Part shown: positions 36,175 to 44,568 of the stretch, piece by piece
Numbering within the stretch: the first letter of the stretch is position 1
Layout: each line of letters begins with the position of its first letter
Source of the DNA: Streptococcus bovimastitidis
GTDB taxonomy: Bacteria; Bacillota; Bacilli; Lactobacillales; Streptococcaceae
DNA: 64,000 bases
Direction: 5' to 3'
Assembly: GCF_001885095.1 (NCBI RefSeq)
Contig: NZ_LZDD01000002.1
Coordinates: 124,001 to 188,000 of the forward strand
Notes under the pieces: generated by a model
Databases searched by the model: none
Told to the model about the DNA's origin: nothing
The model's input: the letters and a program-made list of their open reading frames with translations, nothing else
Made by a program: the position numbers and the translations under genes

Positions 36175-39003
36175 CTATTGCAATAGTTTATGTTTGAGGT
36201 ATTGACCAGTGAAGCTAGCTTCAACTTGAGCGATTTCCTCCGGTGTTCCGGTCGCAATGATTTGACCACCGCCAATACCACCTTCAGGTCCCAAATCAAT
36301 GATATGATCAGCTGATTTGATAACATCTAAATTGTGTTCAATGACCAGGACGGTATTACCGTCGTCAACAAAGCGTTCAAGAACGGTTAGTAAGCGCGCA
36401 ATATCATCGGTATGCAACCCTGTCGTTGGTTCATCCAAAATATAGAGGCTCTTACCTGTTGAGCGCTTGTGCAATTCACTAGCTAACTTCATCCGTTGTG
36501 CCTCACCACCAGAAAGGGTTGTGGCTGGTTGCCCTAAGGTCACATAGCCAAGACCAACATCCTTAATGGTTTGGATTTTACGGGCAATTTTAGGAATTGG
36601 TGCGAAAAATTCTAAGGCATCATCTACTGTCATGTCCAAGATTTCTGAAATATTTTTGTCCTTGTAATGGACTTCTAAAGTTTCGGAGTTATAGCGACGA
36701 CCATGACAGACTTCACAAGGAACGTAAACATCTGGTAAGAAGTGCATTTCAATCTTGATGATCCCATCTCCAGAACAAGCTTCACATCGTCCACCCTTAA
36801 CATTGAAGGAGAAACGACCTTTCTTATAGCCACGAATTTTAGCCTCATTCGTTTGGGCAAATAGGTCACGAATGTCGTCAAAAACACCGGTATAAGTGGC
36901 TGGATTTGAACGTGGTGTCCGACCTATTGGACTTTGGTCAATGTCGATCAGGCGATCAATATGTTCAATCCCTTCAAAGCCTTTATGTTTACCCGGTTTT
37001 TCAGAGTTACGATTGAGTTTTTGGGCAACGACTTTTTTCAAGATACTGTTGATTAAAGTAGATTTACCAGAACCCGATACCCCAGTGACTGCAATAAATT
37101 TCCCAAGTGGGAAACGGACATCAACGTTTTGAAGATTGTTCTCAGAAGCCCCTTTGATTTCAAGGAAGCGTCCATTGCCTGTCCTTCTTTCCAAGGGTAC
37201 TGGAATATATTTTTTACCTGACAGGTACTGTCCTGTAATGGATTTTTTATTTTTAGCGACCTGTTTCGGTGTTCCAGAGGCAATAATTTGACCCCCAAAT
37301 TCACCGGCACCAGGACCCACATCAATTAACCAGTCTGCTTGCATCATGGTGTCCTCGTCATGTTCAACGACAATCAGAGTATTTCCCAAATCACGCATTT
37401 TTTTCAAGCTTTCAATCAGACGATCATTATCTCTTTGGTGTAAACCAATTGATGGTTCATCTAGGATATAGAGGACACCAGACAGATTGGAACCAATTTG
37501 TGTCGCTAAGCGAATACGCTGGCTCTCTCCACCAGACAAAGTCCCAGCAGCACGAGACAAGGTTAAATAATTTAAACCAACATTATTCAAGAAAGTCAAA
37601 CGGTCATGAATTTCCTTAACAATGGGACGAGCAATGGTGCTTTCATTTTGGCTTAAGGTTAGACCTTTTAAGAGTTGCAAATGGTCGGCAATGGAAAGAT
37701 CTGAGATTTGGCCAATATTAGGCCCATCTTCTCCTCCAACATGAACACAAAGCGCCTGATCATTTAAACGGTAGCCATGACAAGCGGTACAAGTCAAGGC
37801 ATTCATATAGGCTCGCATGACAGTTCGCGTGTATTCGCTGTTGGTTTCATGGTAACGACGATTAACATTGGTAACCACACCCTCAAATGTGATATCTATA
37901 TTGCGTTCGCCACCAAAATCATTAACGTAGTGGAAATGGAATTCCCGGTCACCTGAACCATATAGAACAATTTCTTTTTCTTGGTCAGTCAAGTCTTGAT
38001 ATGGGGTGTCCATATCAATGTCAAAGGCCGTCATAGCTTGTTCCAGCATGGTTGGATAGTAGTTAGAAGAGATGGGATTCCAAGGAGCCAAAGCCCCTTC
38101 TCTTAAAGTCTTGCTTGGATCAGGAATAACCAAATCCATATCGACTTCCAATTTAATTCCTAAACCGTCACAAGTTGAACAGGAACCAAATGGCGCATTA
38201 AAAGAGAAGAGACGTGGTTCCAATTCAGGAACGGTAAAGCCACAGATGGGACAAGAATAATGTTCTGAAAATTGAAGTTCGTTGCCGTCCATAGTATCAA
38301 TAATCAAGTAACCATCGCCAAGGCGTAAAGCTGCTTCAATCGAATCAAAAAGGCGACTACGAATACCCTCCTTATTAACCAAACGGTCAATAACCACCTC
38401 AATATTGTGCATCTTACTTTTTGAAAGTTCTGGTACTTCGGCAATGTCATAGATGTCGCCATCAACACGCACCCGTACATAACCATCTTTTTGAATTTTT
38501 TCAAAGATATTTTTATGCTGTCCCTTTTTCCGACGAACAATAGGAGACAAGATTTGCATCCGTGTTCTTTCCGGCAGTTCCAGAACCTGCTCGACAATCT
38601 GCTCAACAGATGAAGCCGTAATCGCACCATGTCCATTCACACAATAAGGTGTTCCCACACGTGCATAAAGAAGACGCAAATAATCATTGATTTCAGTAAC
38701 AGTGCCAACGGTTGAACGAGGATTCTTACTGGTTGTTTTTTGGTCAATGGAAATAGCTGGGCTGAGACCATCAATAGAGTCAACATCAGGCTTTTCCATA
38801 TTACCTAAAAATTGACGGGCATAAGCCGACAAACTTTCAACATAGCGTCGTTGCCCCTCAGCATAGATGGTATCAAAGGCTAAACTTGACTTTCCCGAGC
38901 CAGACAATCCTGTCACAACTACAAGTTTATCCCGAGGAATTTCCACATCTATATTTTTTAAATTGTGAGCTCGCGCTCCATGAATAATTAATTTATCTTG
39001 CAT
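36175..39003 (-). CDS. uvrA: Excinuclease ABC subunit A
   Basis: A 942-aa damage-recognition ATPase of nucleotide excision repair. It has two ABC modules with Walker [12 protein letters not shown] near the N-terminus and [10 protein letters not shown] around residue 640, two LSGGE signatures, and zinc-finger cysteine pairs ([20 protein letters not shown]). Full length. Monocistronic, with an extended -10 element (TGGTATAAT) about 35 bases upstream and a terminator downstream. LexA-type control is not evident. Confidence 0.98.
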   Translation of the reverse strand: MQDKLIIHGARAHNLKNIDVEIPRDKLVVVTGLSGSGKSSLAFDTIYAEGQRRYVESLSAYARQFLGNMEKPDVDSIDGLSPAISIDQKTTSKNPRSTVGTVTEINDYLRLLYARVGTPYCVNGHGAITASSVEQIVEQVLELPERTRMQILSPIVRRKKGQHKNIFEKIQKDGYVRVRVDGDIYDIAEVPELSKSKMHNIEVVIDRLVNKEGIRSRLFDSIEAALRLGDGYLIIDTMDGNELQFSEHYSCPICGFTVPELEPRLFSFNAPFGSCSTCDGLGIKLEVDMDLVIPDPSKTLREGALAPWNPISSNYYPTMLEQAMTAFDIDMDTPYQDLTDQEKEIVLYGSGDREFHFHYVNDFGGERNIDITFEGVVTNVNRRYHETNSEYTRTVMRAYMNALTCTACHGYRLNDQALCVHVGGEDGPNIGQISDLSIADHLQLLKGLTLSQNESTIARPIVKEIHDRLTFLNNVGLNYLTLSRAAGTLSGGESQRIRLATQIGSNLSGVLYILDEPSIGLHQRDNDRLIESLKKMRDLGNTLIVVEHDEDTMMQADWLIDVGPGAGEFGGQIIASGTPKQVAKNKKSITGQYLSGKKYIPVPLERRTGNGRFLEIKGASENNLQNVDVRFPLGKFIAVTGVSGSGKSTLINSILKKVVAQKLNRNSEKPGKHKGFEGIEHIDRLIDIDQSPIGRTPRSNPATYTGVFDDIRDLFAQTNEAKIRGYKKGRFSFNVKGGRCEACSGDGIIKIEMHFLPDVYVPCEVCHGRRYNSETLEVHYKDKNISEILDMTVDDALEFFAPIPKIARKIQTIKDVGLGYVTLGQPATTLSGGEAQRMKLASELHKRSTGKSLYILDEPTTGLHTDDIARLLTVLERFVDDGNTVLVIEHNLDVIKSADHIIDLGPEGGIGGGQIIATGTPEEIAQVEASFTGQYLKHKLLQ

Positions 39004-39093
39004 GTCTATGATGACCGATCTTTCTCTATACAGTTTTACTTATTATACCAAAATTTTCCATTATTCAGTTGCCCCAAACTCGAGCATTTGTAG

Positions 39094-39099
39094 TATAAT
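39094..39099 (+). promoter_or_regulatory. -10 element for corA
   Basis: TATAAT at 39094-39099 with a TTGCCC 19 bases upstream; the spacing is long, so confidence is moderate. The uvrA -10 (about 39044-39049, opposite strand) lies 45 bases away. Confidence 0.45.
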
Positions 39100-39222
39100 A
39101 GGATAGTATTTAATTATAATTAGGGATATTACGTGTCACTATCAGTTTTCAATCTTTTTTCAAAAATTTTCAAAGACCGTTTCCCAAAAGCAATACGACA
39201 TTTCAAAAAAGGAGGGCTTGTC

Positions 39223-40167
39223 ATGAAACAAATGTTTCTTTCATCAGCAATTGAATTTAAAGAAATTGAAACATTCGAGCCAGGGGCTTGGATTAAATTG
39301 GTAAACCCTTCCCAGGAAGAGTCTCTTGAAATTGCTGATCAATTTGACATTGATATTGAAGACTTAAGAGCCCCATTGGATATTGAAGAAACATCTCGTA
39401 TCGCTGTAGAAGATGACTATACACTGATAATCGTAGACGTTCCCGCTTATGAAGAGCGAAATAATAAAAGTTATTATGTAACAGTTCCCTTAGGTATCAT
39501 CGTGACCGAACAAGCTGTTATTACCACTTGTTTAAATGATTTAACCCTTTTTGACCATTTTCACAATAAACGGGTTAAAAACTTTTATACCTTCATGAAA
39601 ACCCGATTCGTTTTCCAAATCTTATACCGCAACGCTGAGCTCTTTCTAACCGCACTGCGATCAATCGACCGCCAGAGTGACCGTTTGGAAGCACAGCTTG
39701 AGAAGGCAACTCGTAATGAAGAACTTGTTGACATGATGGAACTTGAAAAATCCATTGTCTACTTGAAAGCCTCCCTCAAATTTAATGAACGAATCGTCAA
39801 AAAACTGTCCAGTTCTACTTCTTCCCTAAAGAAATACATCGAAGACGAAGATTTGCTTGAAGATACCCTGATTGAAACCCAACAGGCCATTGAGATGGCC
39901 AGCATTTATGAAAATGTCTTGAATGCTATGACTGAAACAACGGCTTCAATCATCAATAACAACCAGAACACCATCATGAAAACCTTGGCACTGATGACCA
40001 TGACCCTTGATATCCCAACGGTTATCTTCTCGGCTTATGGGATGAACTTCCAAAACAACTGGATGCCTTTCAATGATTTGGAGCATGGATTCTTCCTCAT
40101 CGTCCTTATCGCTGCCCTGGGCTCATCAGGCGTTATCATTTATTTCTTACGTAAGAAATGGTTCTGA
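39223..40167 (+). CDS. corA: CorA-family magnesium transporter
   Basis: A 314-aa membrane protein with a large cytosolic N-terminal funnel (about 1-250) and two C-terminal transmembrane helices. The selectivity motif GMN is in AYGMNFQNNW between them. The start at 39223 (MKQMFLSSAIEF) is chosen because GGAGGGC lies 7 bases upstream; an earlier in-frame ATG at 39133 adds an unconserved 30 residues. Mg2+ or Co2+ uptake by pentamer. Divergent from uvrA. Confidence 0.95.
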   Translation: MKQMFLSSAIEFKEIETFEPGAWIKLVNPSQEESLEIADQFDIDIEDLRAPLDIEETSRIAVEDDYTLIIVDVPAYEERNNKSYYVTVPLGIIVTEQAVITTCLNDLTLFDHFHNKRVKNFYTFMKTRFVFQILYRNAELFLTALRSIDRQSDRLEAQLEKATRNEELVDMMELEKSIVYLKASLKFNERIVKKLSSSTSSLKKYIEDEDLLEDTLIETQQAIEMASIYENVLNAMTETTASIINNNQNTIMKTLALMTMTLDIPTVIFSAYGMNFQNNWMPFNDLEHGFFLIVLIAALGSSGVIIYFLRKKWF

Positions 40168-40336
40168 TTGTGAGCCTAACTCACTTACTAGCACTAGGCA
40201 AAAGTATTATCGCCTTTTTCCTATCACGTCGTGATTCCTTTAGAAAACTTTACTCTATATAGCAGTCTGACGTGTCAACTTTTACATTATCAAATAATAC
40301 AAACTGAATATATCGTTATTATCTTAAGGAGATATT

Positions 40337-41011
40337 ATGGATTTGCAAAATCTAACTAAAAAAAACCAAGAATTTGTTCATATTGCTACTAATCGTTTGA
40401 TTCAAGACGGAAAGTCTGATCAAGAAATCAAGGATATTTTAGAAGAAACTGTTCCAACTATTCTTGAAAAACAAAGACAGGGTATTCCTGCACGGACTTT
40501 TCTTGGGGCTCCAACTGCTTGGGCAGCATCATTTACGGATAAACCAATATACGGTCCAAATGATAACAAACGTCCTGAAGAAGCTCCTAAAAATACCAAC
40601 CCTTGGTTAATGTGGTTAGATACTTCTCTAATCTTTATCGGAGTCGTAGCTCTCTTAAACGGTCTCATGTCTCTAATCAATCCAAACGCCAATACCAATG
40701 GCACAGGCTTAATTTCCCTATTAGCTCTTGGTTTCGGTGGTGGTGCTTCAATGTACGCAACTTACTACTTTGTATACCGTCATTTAGGCAAACCAAAAAG
40801 CGAACGTCCTGGCTGGTTTAAAATTATTGGCTCACTAGCATTAGCCATGCTAATCTGGGTAACCCTTTATTCAGCAACTGCTTTCTTACCAAAATCATTA
40901 AACCCACAATTACCATCAATTGTCTTAATCGTACTAGGTGCCATTGCATTAGCTGTTCGTTACTATATGCAAAAGAAATACAACATCCAAAACGCTATGT
41001 CAACACGTTAA
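40337..41011 (+). CDS. DUF1129-type integral membrane protein
   Basis: A 224-aa protein: a charged cytosolic N-terminus (about 1-85, MDLQNLTKKNQEFVHIATN) followed by four hydrophobic segments near residues 92-112, 122-145, 165-188 and 192-212. It matches the DUF1129 pattern common next to corA/rpsR in streptococci. No catalytic motif; function unknown. RBS AAGGAG. The 169-base gap after corA holds no clear terminator, so some read-through from corA is possible. Confidence 0.8.
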   Translation: MDLQNLTKKNQEFVHIATNRLIQDGKSDQEIKDILEETVPTILEKQRQGIPARTFLGAPTAWAASFTDKPIYGPNDNKRPEEAPKNTNPWLMWLDTSLIFIGVVALLNGLMSLINPNANTNGTGLISLLALGFGGGASMYATYYFVYRHLGKPKSERPGWFKIIGSLALAMLIWVTLYSATAFLPKSLNPQLPSIVLIVLGAIALAVRYYMQKKYNIQNAMSTR

Positions 41012-41023
41012 ATATAATAATTT

Positions 41024-41074
41024 AAAAGCAGTCCCAACTATAGATTTTACTCTAAGTTGGGACTGCTTTTAGAA
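41024..41074. terminator. Long hairpin terminator after the DUF1129 gene
   Basis: A 16-bp perfect stem (41024-41039 with 41055-41070) flanked by A4 and T4, usable in both directions. Confidence 0.85.
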
Positions 41075-41264
41075 TTTCTAGAATACAAGAAAAAACAGCC
41101 CACATCCTCTGCTTGTCTTGTCTCAATTTTTTGAACACAAGAACCAAAGACCGACCCACTGGTTCTTTGGTTTCATTTACGACAGGCATAAGTGCCATTG
41201 CTCTAGTTTGATTGTATCTCGTCTTTGTCTTCGATACAATCACCTTCTTATTCGATAGCATCAA
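41052..41264 (-). pseudogene. Remnant resembling the C-terminal end of rpsR (S18)
   Basis: An open frame of 70 codons with no ribosome site contains TRAMALMPVVNET, matching the end of S18 ([14 protein letters not shown]). At DNA level a 15-mer (AGGCATAAGTGCCAT) is shared exactly between 41184-41198 and the rpsR end at 41309-41323, with further flanking similarity. After the matching tail a hairpin (41142-41150 with 41164-41172) sits where rpsR has its terminator. This looks like a partial duplication of the rpsR tail and terminator, now decayed; the frame as a whole is not expected to be translated. Confidence 0.6.
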
Positions 41265-41287
41265 AAAAGAAGCCGAAAGGCTTCTTT
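41261..41287 (-). terminator. Terminator of rpsF-ssb-rpsR
   Basis: AAAGAAGCC/GGCTTCTTT stem with a four-base loop (41266-41287), then T6 on the minus strand. Confidence 0.85.
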
Positions 41288-41290
41288 GAT

Positions 41291-41530
41291 TTAATCTTCG
41301 TTTACGTAAGGCATAAGTGCCATAACGCGAGCGCGTTTGATAGCTGTTGTTACTTTACGTTGGTTTTTAGCTGAAGTTCCTGTTACACGACGAGGAAGAA
41401 TTTTCCCACGTTCTGAAACGAAACGGCTAAGAAGTTCAGTGTCTTTGTAATCAACATATTCAATTTTGTTAGCTGCGATAAAGTCAACTTTTTTACGGCG
41501 TTTGAATCCGCCACGACGTTGTTGAGCCAT
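41291..41530 (-). CDS. rpsR: 30S ribosomal protein S18
   Basis: A 79-aa S18 with the conserved core [35 protein letters not shown] and the C-terminus [14 protein letters not shown]. It binds S6 in the central domain of 16S rRNA. Third gene of rpsF-ssb-rpsR; the 136-base gap after ssb contains a perfect 7-bp hairpin (41636-41642 with 41647-41653) but no U-tract. RBS AAAGGAG. A decayed copy of its tail lies downstream. Confidence 0.98.
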
Positions 41531-41666
41531 GTGTTTTCTCCTTTATAAATTATGATGTTAGGGTATTGGTGAGTAGTCATCCACTAAAATTTGAGAACAA
41601 GTCTTAAATTTACTTGGGGCACTCACACCCGCAATCGAATAATTACTTATTCGTTCAAACCCATTC

Positions 41667-42161
41667 TTAGAATGGTAGATCGTCATCTGAAATTTCCATT
41701 GGATTCGAATTTCCAAATGGACTTTCGTCGCGACCAAAGTTAGGTGTTTGTTGAGAAGGAGCTGAATAACTGTTATTTGATGAAGCATTATTATTAAAGC
41801 CACCACCATTATAAGAGTTAGATGAACCGCCTTCACGTGTAGCACGGCTTTCCAACATTTGGAAATTATCCGCAACCACTTCTGTTACATAAACACGTTG
41901 TCCTTGTTGATTTTCGTAGTTACGAGTCTGAATACGACCAGTAATTCCGATTAAGGCACCTTTTTTAGCCCAGTTTGCCAAATTCTCAGCAGGTTGGCGC
42001 CAGATAACACAGTTAATAAAATCTGCTTCACGTTCGCCATTTTGGCTCTTAAAGGTACGGTTAACAGCAAGGGTAAAAGTAGCTACTGCTACTTGGTTTG
42101 GTGTATACCGAAGTTCTGCATCCTTGGTCATACGACCAACTAGTACTACATTATTAATCAT
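41667..42161 (-). CDS. ssb: Single-stranded DNA-binding protein
   Basis: A 164-aa SSB: OB fold in residues 1-110 ([19 protein letters not shown]), a Gly/Asn/Ser-rich linker, and the acidic tip [10 protein letters not shown] that recruits repair partners. It lies between rpsF and rpsR, the standard firmicute arrangement, with a short gap to rpsF. The paralogous SsbB of competence is shorter and lacks this context. Confidence 0.98.
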   Translation of the reverse strand: MINNVVLVGRMTKDAELRYTPNQVAVATFTLAVNRTFKSQNGEREADFINCVIWRQPAENLANWAKKGALIGITGRIQTRNYENQQGQRVYVTEVVADNFQMLESRATREGGSSNSYNGGGFNNNASSNNSYSAPSQQTPNFGRDESPFGNSNPMEISDDDLPF

Positions 42162-42181
42162 AAACTACCTTCTTACTTGTC

Positions 42182-42472
42182 TTAAGCGTCAAGTTTAACG
42201 ATCATGTGACGAAGAATGTCACCGTTGATTTTTGAAAGACGGTCGAACTCATTAAGAGCTACTGCATCTTCAGCTTCAACGTTAACGATGTGGTAAAGTC
42301 CTTCACGGAAATCATTGATTTCGTATGCAAGACGACGTTTTTCCCAATCTTTTGATTCAACGATTGTAGCACCGTTGTCAGTTAAGATAGAGTCAAAGCG
42401 TGATACCAAAGCGTTTTTAGCTTCTTCTTCAATGTTTGGACGAATGATATAAAGAATTTCGTATTTAGCCAT
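42182..42472 (-). CDS. rpsF: 30S ribosomal protein S6
   Basis: A 96-aa S6 ([19 protein letters not shown]) that pairs with S18. First gene of rpsF-ssb-rpsR with RBS AAGGAGGAA. Its leader of about 70 nt forms two small hairpins. In many bacteria an S6:S18-binding leader RNA regulates the operon; the characteristic CCG bulge was not recognised here, so that mechanism is not claimed. Confidence 0.98.
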   Translation of the reverse strand: MAKYEILYIIRPNIEEEAKNALVSRFDSILTDNGATIVESKDWEKRRLAYEINDFREGLYHIVNVEAEDAVALNEFDRLSKINGDILRHMIVKLDA

Positions 42473-42541
42473 TGATATTTTCCTCCTTTTGGTCTAATGA
42501 CCTACATCTTATGATATAGGTAAGTGAGGTATGCTCACAGA
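42473..42541 (-). promoter_or_regulatory. 5' leader of rpsF-ssb-rpsR with two hairpins
   Basis: On the minus strand GTGAG pairs with CTCAC, and ACCTA pairs with TAGGT across a 12-base loop, before AAGGAGGAA. The position suits autogenous control, but no S6:S18 consensus was confirmed. Confidence 0.4.
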
Positions 42542-42546
42542 AAACT

Positions 42547-42575
42547 ATTTTACCATAAACCATTTGAGAATACAA
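42547..42575 (-). promoter_or_regulatory. Promoter of rpsF-ssb-rpsR
   Basis: Minus strand TTGTAT (42570-42575), 17-bp spacer ending TGG, TAAAAT (42547-42552): -35 with extended -10. Confidence 0.75.
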
Positions 42576-42593
42576 GAATTTTTTCCATAAATA

Positions 42594-42623
42594 AAGACAC
42601 CCAATGCACACTTTGGATGTCTT
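42594..42623 (-). terminator. Probable terminator of the micro-ORF transcript
   Basis: An 11-bp stem (42594-42604 with 42613-42623, one G-U) followed on the minus strand by TTATTTATGG. It lies just upstream of the rpsF promoter and would separate the two units. Confidence 0.5.
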
Positions 42624-42628
42624 CATTT

Positions 42629-42685
42629 TTACTTGTTTATGAATTTTATTATTTTACTAACGTCATATACTCCTTTCACTTTCAT
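42629..42685 (-). CDS. Micro-ORF, amphipathic 18-residue peptide (speculative)
   Basis: MKVKGVYDVSKIIKFINK alternates basic and hydrophobic residues and would form an amphipathic helix. There is no recognisable Shine-Dalgarno before the ATG. It is the last short frame before the terminator of the putative minus-strand transcript. Could be chance. Confidence 0.2.
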   Translation of the reverse strand: MKVKGVYDVSKIIKFINK

Positions 42686-42839
42686 CTCATAAGGAGGTTA
42701 TGGTTTCTTGTCCTTCCCTAAAGGAAGATTTTTTATATTTTAGAATAAAGTAATCTCCTTTCTTAATTATGAAATCTAAGGTCTTATTTATATGACAATT
42801 ATGTTAATGAAACGATTTACATTGGTTTCACTCCTTAAG

Positions 42840-42893
42840 CTATTTTTTGCAATAGCCTAAAGTGTCTCCATTTTTGTATCTTGCAATGTTCAT
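42840..42893 (-). CDS. Micro-ORF with strong ribosome site, 17-residue peptide
   Basis: MNIARYKNGDTLGYCKK is preceded by TATAGGAGG at 7-base spacing, a near-perfect ribosome site. ARYKNGD recurs in the micro-ORF at 43210-43251, and the ribosome site plus coding DNA are repeated between the two. The peptide carries a single Cys near its end. I do not recognise the family. No export or modification gene lies nearby. Confidence 0.4.
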   Translation of the reverse strand: MNIARYKNGDTLGYCKK

Positions 42894-43042
42894 AAGATCC
42901 TCCTATAACTAGAAAAAAACTCAATCCCTGTGCGACAATAACAATAAAAATTTTCATTAATTCTTTTAACCTAAGTGACAATAACGACAAGGAGTGGGGA
43001 ATAGCTTGGCAGATGACCAAGTCCCTTCTCCAAAAAAATCCT

Positions 43043-43093
43043 TTATTGTATAAATGGATTATCATCTCCCTTTTTAAAGTGGAGACTTTTCAT
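43043..43093 (-). CDS. Micro-ORF, 16-residue peptide related to its neighbours (speculative)
   Basis: MKSLHFKKGDDNPFIQ shares the (Y/F)K(N/K)GD pattern with the flanking micro-ORFs but has no close ribosome site; the nearest GGAG is over 20 bases away. The same frame is open back to an ATG at 43279 behind AAGGATG, so it could instead be the end of a 78-codon frame. Confidence 0.25.
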   Translation of the reverse strand: MKSLHFKKGDDNPFIQ

Positions 43094-43209
43094 AAAACTT
43101 ATACTGTACAGAGCACTCCTTTGGCCAAATAACGCACTGACTAATAAGTTTACAGTGTGATCACATTGCATTGTTGTAAAATTGGTTTGCCTACCGTTGT
43201 TGGAGCTAC

Positions 43210-43251
43210 TTAGTCTCCGTTTTTGTACCGCGCGACATGTAGTTTCATCAT
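43210..43251 (-). CDS. Micro-ORF with strong ribosome site, 13-residue peptide
   Basis: MMKLHVARYKNGD starts 7 bases after TATAGGAGG and ends at TAA. It repeats the ARYKNGD of the downstream micro-ORF. If the stop is ignored, the frame continues for about 20 further codons, so this may be a truncated copy of a longer peptide. It is the first well-started frame after a consensus promoter that carries a perfect cre site. Confidence 0.4.
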   Translation of the reverse strand: MMKLHVARYKNGD

Positions 43252-43302
43252 AAGAATACCTCCTATAAATCTGTGTCATATGTCATCCTTCTTTACACTT
43301 TC

Positions 43303-43331
43303 ATTATAATGTAAGCGTTTGCTTTTGTCAA
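43303..43331 (-). promoter_or_regulatory. Consensus promoter of the micro-ORF region
   Basis: Minus strand TTGACA (43326-43331), 17-bp spacer, TATAAT (43303-43308): a perfect sigma-A promoter reading away from mutY into a region with no conventional gene. Confidence 0.85.
43310..43323. promoter_or_regulatory. cre site (CcpA) inside the micro-ORF promoter
   Basis: TGTAAGCGTTTGCT fits the cre pattern TGWAARCGYTWNCW at all 14 positions. It lies between -35 and -10, a repressing position. Confidence 0.8.
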
Positions 43332-43375
43332 TCAAATTTTTTTTTTGCCAATTTTTTCCTAGACGTTTCATCTTT

Positions 43376-43404
43376 TTTAAAAAGTCCAAAAACTTTGATA
43401 CAAT
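43376..43404 (+). promoter_or_regulatory. Promoter of mutY
   Basis: TTTAAA (43376-43381), 17-bp spacer ending TGA, TACAAT (43399-43404). The ATG at 43411 begins 6 bases after the -10, so the mRNA probably starts at or next to the start codon. Confidence 0.6.
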
Positions 43405-43410
43405 AAGACC

Positions 43411-44568
43411 ATGTTAAATTTAAAAGATTATGGCATTGAGATGTGGCCAAGTGACAAAATCGCTGATTTTCGTCGGACACTCCTATCCTGGTATGACCAA
43501 GAAAAACGCGATCTGCCTTGGCGCCGAACAAAGAACCCCTACTTCATCTGGGTTTCCGAAATCATGCTTCAGCAAACTCAAGTCCAGACCGTTATCCCTT
43601 ATTATGAGCGTTTCCTCAAGCTTTTTCCGACTGTTGGGGAATTGGCAGTTGCTGACGAAGAGCCTTTGCTCAAAGCGTGGGAGGGATTAGGCTACTACTC
43701 CCGTGTACGAAATATGCAGAAGGCTGCGCAACAAATCATGGAAGATTATGATGGGAAATTCCCATCAGACTATGAAGACATCGCCAAATTAAAGGGTATC
43801 GGCCCTTACACTGCAGGCGCAATTGCTAGTATAGCCTTTAATTTACCGCAACCAGCCGTTGATGGCAATGTCATGCGGGTCATGGCTAGACTTTTTGAAG
43901 TAGACTATGATATCGGCGACCCCAAAAATCGCAAGATTTTTCAGGCTATCATGGAAGCCTTAATTGACCCTTCCCGTCCTGGTGACTTCAACCAAGCCCT
44001 TATGGATTTGGGCACCGATATCGAGTCAGCTAAGAATCCCAAACCCGATCAATCGCCAATTCGCTTTTTCTGCGCAGCCTATTTCCATGGGACCTATGAC
44101 AAATACCCCATCAAAGAGCCTAAGAAAAAACCGCGTCCAATCGAAATACAGGCTTTAATTGTGACCAATGACGTTGGTCAGTATTTGATTGAGAAAAATA
44201 ATCAAGGTCGTCTTTTAGGGGGGTTCTGGTCATTTCCAATCATGGAGACCAACTTAGTCAGCCAGCAACTGGACCTTTTTGACAACAGAGACGATGAGGT
44301 CATGGAGCAGGTCTCAAAAAAAGCTGCTTTTGAGGCAGATTATGACCTTGAGGTTAAATGGTCACAGACCCAATTTCCTTTGGTCAAACACACCTTTAGC
44401 CACCAGAAATGGACCATTTCCATAGCAGAGGGCCAACTTCTTTCAAAAGGAGAAAGCCAGGGACGCCAATTGGCCTGGGTTAGCTTAGAAGAAATGTCCG
44501 ACTACCCAATGGCCACCCCACAGAAAAAAATGTTGGAAACTTACATGAAAGAAAAGGCTTTGTTATAG
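43411..44568 (+). CDS. mutY: A/G-specific adenine DNA glycosylase MutY, Fe-S cysteines mostly lost
   Basis: A 385-aa glycosylase removing A opposite 8-oxoG. The N-terminal catalytic domain has IMLQQTQVQTV, the HhH LKGIGPYTAGAIASIAF and the catalytic Asp in AVDGNVMRV; a C-terminal NUDIX-like domain (about 250-385) recognises 8-oxoG. The usual C-X6-C-X2-C-X5-C cluster is reduced to one Cys: ESAKNPKPDQSPIRFFCAAY carries Glu, Pro and Ser at the first three positions. Cluster-less MutY proteins are known in some lactic acid bacteria. No Shine-Dalgarno precedes the ATG, and the -10 is 6 bases away, suggesting a leaderless mRNA. A later ATG (43441) also lacks a ribosome site. Confidence 0.94.
   Translation: MLNLKDYGIEMWPSDKIADFRRTLLSWYDQEKRDLPWRRTKNPYFIWVSEIMLQQTQVQTVIPYYERFLKLFPTVGELAVADEEPLLKAWEGLGYYSRVRNMQKAAQQIMEDYDGKFPSDYEDIAKLKGIGPYTAGAIASIAFNLPQPAVDGNVMRVMARLFEVDYDIGDPKNRKIFQAIMEALIDPSRPGDFNQALMDLGTDIESAKNPKPDQSPIRFFCAAYFHGTYDKYPIKEPKKKPRPIEIQALIVTNDVGQYLIEKNNQGRLLGGFWSFPIMETNLVSQQLDLFDNRDDEVMEQVSKKAAFEADYDLEVKWSQTQFPLVKHTFSHQKWTISIAEGQLLSKGESQGRQLAWVSLEEMSDYPMATPQKKMLETYMKEKALL

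Noticed and set aside
40187..40220. Terminator after corA (AGGC...GCCT followed by TTTTT)
   Set aside because: The stem is only four base pairs with a 12-base loop, too weak to call.
42473..42541. Possible S6:S18 regulatory RNA motif in the rpsF leader
   Set aside because: Two hairpins are present but the diagnostic CCG bulge could not be found; kept only as a generic leader.
42801..42860. Plus-strand frame encoding a 19-residue hydrophobic peptide beginning MLMKRFTLVSLLK, pheromone-like
   Set aside because: No ribosome site, no promoter, and it is antisense to the better supported micro-ORF at 42840-42893.
42835..43065. Minus-strand frame of 76 codons containing a hydrophobic stretch ending VIGG, similar in look to SHP pheromones
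   Set aside because: The GG codons are the TATAGGAGG ribosome site of the downstream micro-ORF, the frame does not end after GG, and no Rgg regulator is adjacent.
43043..43279. 78-codon minus-strand frame downstream of the consensus promoter
   Set aside because: It has a fair AAGGATG site but unlikely composition, overlaps the better-started micro-ORF in another frame, and shows no recognisable domain; only its tail is kept as a speculative micro-ORF.
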